This document shows positions 61,471-64,000 of a stretch of 64,000 bases of DNA, piece by piece. Each line of letters begins with the position of its first letter. The stretch's first letter is position 1. Origin of the DNA: Algoriphagus terrigena DSM 22685 (GTDB lineage: Bacteria; Bacteroidota; Bacteroidia; Cytophagales; Cyclobacteriaceae); assembly GCF_000429445.1 (NCBI RefSeq), contig NZ_AUBW01000019.1, positions 62,001 to 126,000 of the forward strand, given 5' to 3'. Position numbers and translations under genes: made by a program. The notes under the pieces are model-generated. The model was not told where the DNA came from. It saw only the letters and a list, made by a program, of their open reading frames with translations, and made no database searches.

Positions 61471-62313
61471 TTACTTTACAAACTGCACCGTCGCCACCAC
61501 CGGGAGATGGTCCGACGGATAGCGCTGATCCAGCGCATCGGTCAACACGGCATACTTCAACACTTCAAAGTCTTTGCTTACAAACACATAATCAATCCGG
61601 TTTTTCATCGGCGCGGTGAACTTGAAGCCATTGCTTGTTCCCACAGGACCGTAGGGAGGCATCTTTGTAACTTTGTAAGCATCGCCCAGAAGAGCTGACA
61701 AACTCACAATCTGCTCCGTTTCCGGAGTGGAGTTGAAGTCACCGGTACAGATCACCGGTTTGTCCTTGGCGATCTCCTGGATCTTCTTCACCATAAGCTT
61801 TCCGGACTCTTTCCTGGCGACCACGCCCTGATGGTCAAAATGGGCATTGAAAACATAAAATTCCTTCTTGGTTCGCTTATCCTCAAACAATGCCCACGAC
61901 GCGATTCGGTTGCAGCATTTGGCGTCCCAGCCCAGTCCGGGTTTATCCGGGGTCTCGCTCAGCCAAAAATTCCCGGAGTCAAGCAACTTGAACAAATCGG
62001 TCTTGTAAAGAATCGCGGAGTGCTCGCCGGCGGTCTTTCCGTCATCGCGGCCTGCTCCCACATACGCAAATCCGGGCATTTCCAGCAAGTCCTTGATCTG
62101 ATGAACAAATCCCTCCTGGGTTCCGACGATGTCGAAGTCATGGTACTGGATCAGGGCTTTCACTTTTTCCTTGCGGAGCGGCCAGGCATTCAGGCTATCT
62201 GAGGGAGTGTCCATTCGGAGGTTGTAGCTGGATATTTTGATCTCTGGATTTTGCCGCGCAAAAGCCGAAACCGACAGGATTAAAGCAAAAAGGACGATTA
62301 GGTATCTTTTCAT
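61471..62313 (-). CDS. Secreted endonuclease/exonuclease/phosphatase family protein
   Basis: 280 aa. A signal peptide (LIVLFALILSVSAFA, cut before RQ) leads to a DNase I-like fold: ISSYNLRMDTPSD, Glu in IVGTQEG, NAHFDHQG, CTGDFNSTPE and the catalytic SDHLPVVA. The Mg2+ and catalytic residues are complete. Substrates in this branch range from nucleic acids to sphingomyelin and inositol phosphates. The ATG at 62313 starts the signal peptide. It follows the SusD gene, separated by a terminator, so expression may be partly linked to that locus. Confidence 0.9.
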   Translation of the reverse strand: MKRYLIVLFALILSVSAFARQNPEIKISSYNLRMDTPSDSLNAWPLRKEKVKALIQYHDFDIVGTQEGFVHQIKDLLEMPGFAYVGAGRDDGKTAGEHSAILYKTDLFKLLDSGNFWLSETPDKPGLGWDAKCCNRIASWALFEDKRTKKEFYVFNAHFDHQGVVARKESGKLMVKKIQEIAKDKPVICTGDFNSTPETEQIVSLSALLGDAYKVTKMPPYGPVGTSNGFKFTAPMKNRIDYVFVSKDFEVLKYAVLTDALDQRYPSDHLPVVATVQFVK

Positions 62314-62326
62314 TTTCTTTTGGTTA

Positions 62327-62364
62327 GGAAAAATACAGAAGTCTCCCCTGAGGGAAACTCCTGT
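62327..62364 (-). terminator. Intrinsic terminator after the SusD gene
   Basis: On the minus strand ACAGGAGTTTCCCT and GGGGAGACTTCTGT form a 14-bp stem with G-U pairs and are followed by ATTTTTCC. The tail ends only 13 bases before the start codon of the next gene. Confidence 0.75.
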
Positions 62365-62395
62365 AAGATATTTGAAATTAATAAGCGTTTTGTTC

Positions 62396-64000
62396 TTACC
62401 AGCCTGGATTTTGTCCAAGGGCCGGGTTGATGATTCGATCGGTCTCCGGAATTGGATAGAGGTATTTTTTGTCCAACCACTCGCGTACTCCCGGATTGAA
62501 GATCACTTCTCCAGATGTGCCGTTGGAAAGCTGGAGCCGTCCAGCAGCAGTAGACGGGCTGACGTCCACAAAGGCTATCGTCGGATTGGAGGAAGTCGGC
62601 TTAGTGCCCTGATAGAAATAGACGTCCATTACCCCGTCGCCATTGAGATCATATTCTCCCAGCGCCGGGACATACATCCCGTTCATCGGAGCCGCGGCAA
62701 ACAACTCTCCGATATGCCATCTTATCAAATCATCCGGACGAAGGCCCTCAAACACCAGCTCCACTGCACGCTCACGCATTACTTCCAACATCACCGGGTC
62801 GGTAAATTTGCCCTCGTAATAAGCGAGCAGATAGGGATCGGCTGCGGTCGGAAGGCTAGTAAGAGTAGATCCCGTAATGCCTGCACGGTCCCGCAGTGCC
62901 CCAATGGTCTCAGTCCATTGGCCGGGAGTCATCACACCCAACTCAGCAAGGGCCTCGGCTTTGTTTAGCAGCACTTCGGCGTAGCGCATGATGATATGGG
63001 CATTGTCATTTCTGCTTTCATCATCATAAGGGAAACGCTCGTCATAGCACCATTTGATAGGCTGATAGCCTGTAAAGGTCTGGTTGAAGTTGGGAGGAGC
63101 CACCACGGGTACTCCGTTTTCCGTGCGGTTATAGTCGCCCAGACGGATGGTTTGCTTCAATCGGAGGTCTCTGTTTTTCACTTCCTCTACGAAGGGAGTG
63201 GTCTTGTAGCTTGGATCACTGGTAAAAGGAGTACCATCCAGCTTCAGATAGGTGTTGACAAAATTTCGCGTGAGACTCGGACGATTGCCGTAGGTCGGAC
63301 TGATAAAGCGTCTGTTCGCTGAGCTAAAGACCTGAAGGCTTGCATCCAGAGCCACTGCCAAGATCGTTTCATCGGCAAATGGCGCCTTGGTAATGAACAG
63401 TTCCCGATAAGAGCGCTCCCGTAGCGCGGTCTTGTGGATGGTAAACCCTCTGATCTCATCGGCAGTCTTCACTACTTCCTCATACCAGGCGTTCGCACTC
63501 CCCTGCATTCCATACTCGACGTGGTATTTTCTAAAAGACGCCTCATAGAGAGCAATTCTCGTCTTATAGGCCCTCGCCACGTTTTTGGTGATCCGGGTAG
63601 AGGTAGCGTCCGAGGTCAGGGTGATATTCTCGATCGCAAAATTGAGATCTTCCAGCACGTTGTCCATTACCTCAAATCGGTCGTCCCTTGGACCATACAG
63701 CGTGACGCTGTCCGTGATTTCGATGGTTTGGTCGATCCAGGGCACATCCCCGAAGCGCTTTACTTTGTCAAAATAAAACAAGGCTCTGAAAAAACGGGCC
63801 ATGCCGATGTAGTGGTTCTTTTCCGCAACTTCACTCCTTTCGGCATTTTCGATAAAGTAGTTGATGTTTCGCAGCGGTGACCAACTCCAGCCCGAGCTGG
63901 TAATTGGACTCAGTGCATTGACGGCTAAGTAATTATCCACCCCGTTGCGAGCCACCAGATCAGAGACATCGTCGCCCTGAAAAACTCCGACATCGGTGCC
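62396..64000 (-). CDS. SusD/RagB family outer-membrane nutrient-binding protein, partial
   Basis: The frame is open to the right edge, so the N terminus with its lipoprotein signal is missing; 534 residues are visible. The segment begins GTDVGVFQGDDVSDL. It contains NYFIENAE, IGMARFFRALFYFDKVKRFGDVPW (over residues about 65-90), MRYAEVLLNKAEALAE, RERAVELVFEGLRPDDLIRW and ends YLYPIPETDRIINPALGQNPGW-like (final 22 residues), all diagnostic of SusD. SusD lipoproteins cap a SusC TonB-dependent transporter and bind glycans or other nutrients; the susC gene should lie just outside to the right. The ligand is unknown. Confidence 0.95.
   Translation of the reverse strand, partial: GTDVGVFQGDDVSDLVARNGVDNYLAVNALSPITSSGWSWSPLRNINYFIENAERSEVAEKNHYIGMARFFRALFYFDKVKRFGDVPWIDQTIEITDSVTLYGPRDDRFEVMDNVLEDLNFAIENITLTSDATSTRITKNVARAYKTRIALYEASFRKYHVEYGMQGSANAWYEEVVKTADEIRGFTIHKTALRERSYRELFITKAPFADETILAVALDASLQVFSSANRRFISPTYGNRPSLTRNFVNTYLKLDGTPFTSDPSYKTTPFVEEVKNRDLRLKQTIRLGDYNRTENGVPVVAPPNFNQTFTGYQPIKWCYDERFPYDDESRNDNAHIIMRYAEVLLNKAEALAELGVMTPGQWTETIGALRDRAGITGSTLTSLPTAADPYLLAYYEGKFTDPVMLEVMRERAVELVFEGLRPDDLIRWHIGELFAAAPMNGMYVPALGEYDLNGDGVMDVYFYQGTKPTSSNPTIAFVDVSPSTAAGRLQLSNGTSGEVIFNPGVREWLDKKYLYPIPETDRIINPALGQNPGW

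Overview
The window looks like chromosomal DNA of a Bacteroidota member, probably a Cytophagales/Cyclobacteriaceae (Algoriphagus-like) bacterium. That placement is inferred. It rests on the SusD/RagB protein running off the right edge, a CzcA-type RND pump fused to a TolC-type protein, DUF2911, DUF3891 and GH130 family proteins, the lack of Shine-Dalgarno sequences, and a Bacteroidota-type promoter (TTTG, 19 bases, TAnnTTTG) in front of the only tRNA gene. I see no phage, insertion sequence, CRISPR array or rRNA.

Left part (1-16 kb): the end of a DUF2911 gene, a cbpA-cbpM chaperone pair, a DUF5009/HGSNAT-like membrane acyltransferase, and scattered single genes, many from stress-associated families (PNPOx-fold stress protein, YghA-like SDR, DUF305, RibD-like reductase, bestrophin channel, SurE, lipid kinase plus AI-2E transporter). 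A short SSB and an S23-type four-helix protein follow. They sit among intergenic DNA full of degenerate CAGT/ACTG repeats.

Middle (16-38 kb): a complete minus-strand heavy-metal efflux locus (response regulator, histidine kinase, RND-TolC fusion, adaptor); a secreted GH130 protein; a PepSY-TM protein with a palindrome at its promoter; a transglutaminase / alpha-E / circularly permuted ATP-grasp cluster of the predicted peptide-ligase type; a K+/H+ antiporter, metG, GrpB, a TetR regulator and tRNA-Ser.

Right part (38-64 kb): a dense set of stress and redox genes. These are a receiver-only regulator, DUF3891 and CinA-like proteins, DUF892 ferritin-like, pyruvate oxidase, Na+/H+ antiporter, zinc alcohol dehydrogenase, SDR, a MESH1-like HD hydrolase, a large KatE catalase with an ankyrin partner, a DUF2383 protein, flavin enzymes and an Old Yellow Enzyme. 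A glycosyltransferase / glucosidase pair follows. A protein with a DNRPE...QRKL N-terminal motif (52.1-53.4 kb) is the best candidate for something poorly described. The window ends in a SusD-family gene followed by a secreted endonuclease/exonuclease/phosphatase-family protein, with an intrinsic terminator between them.
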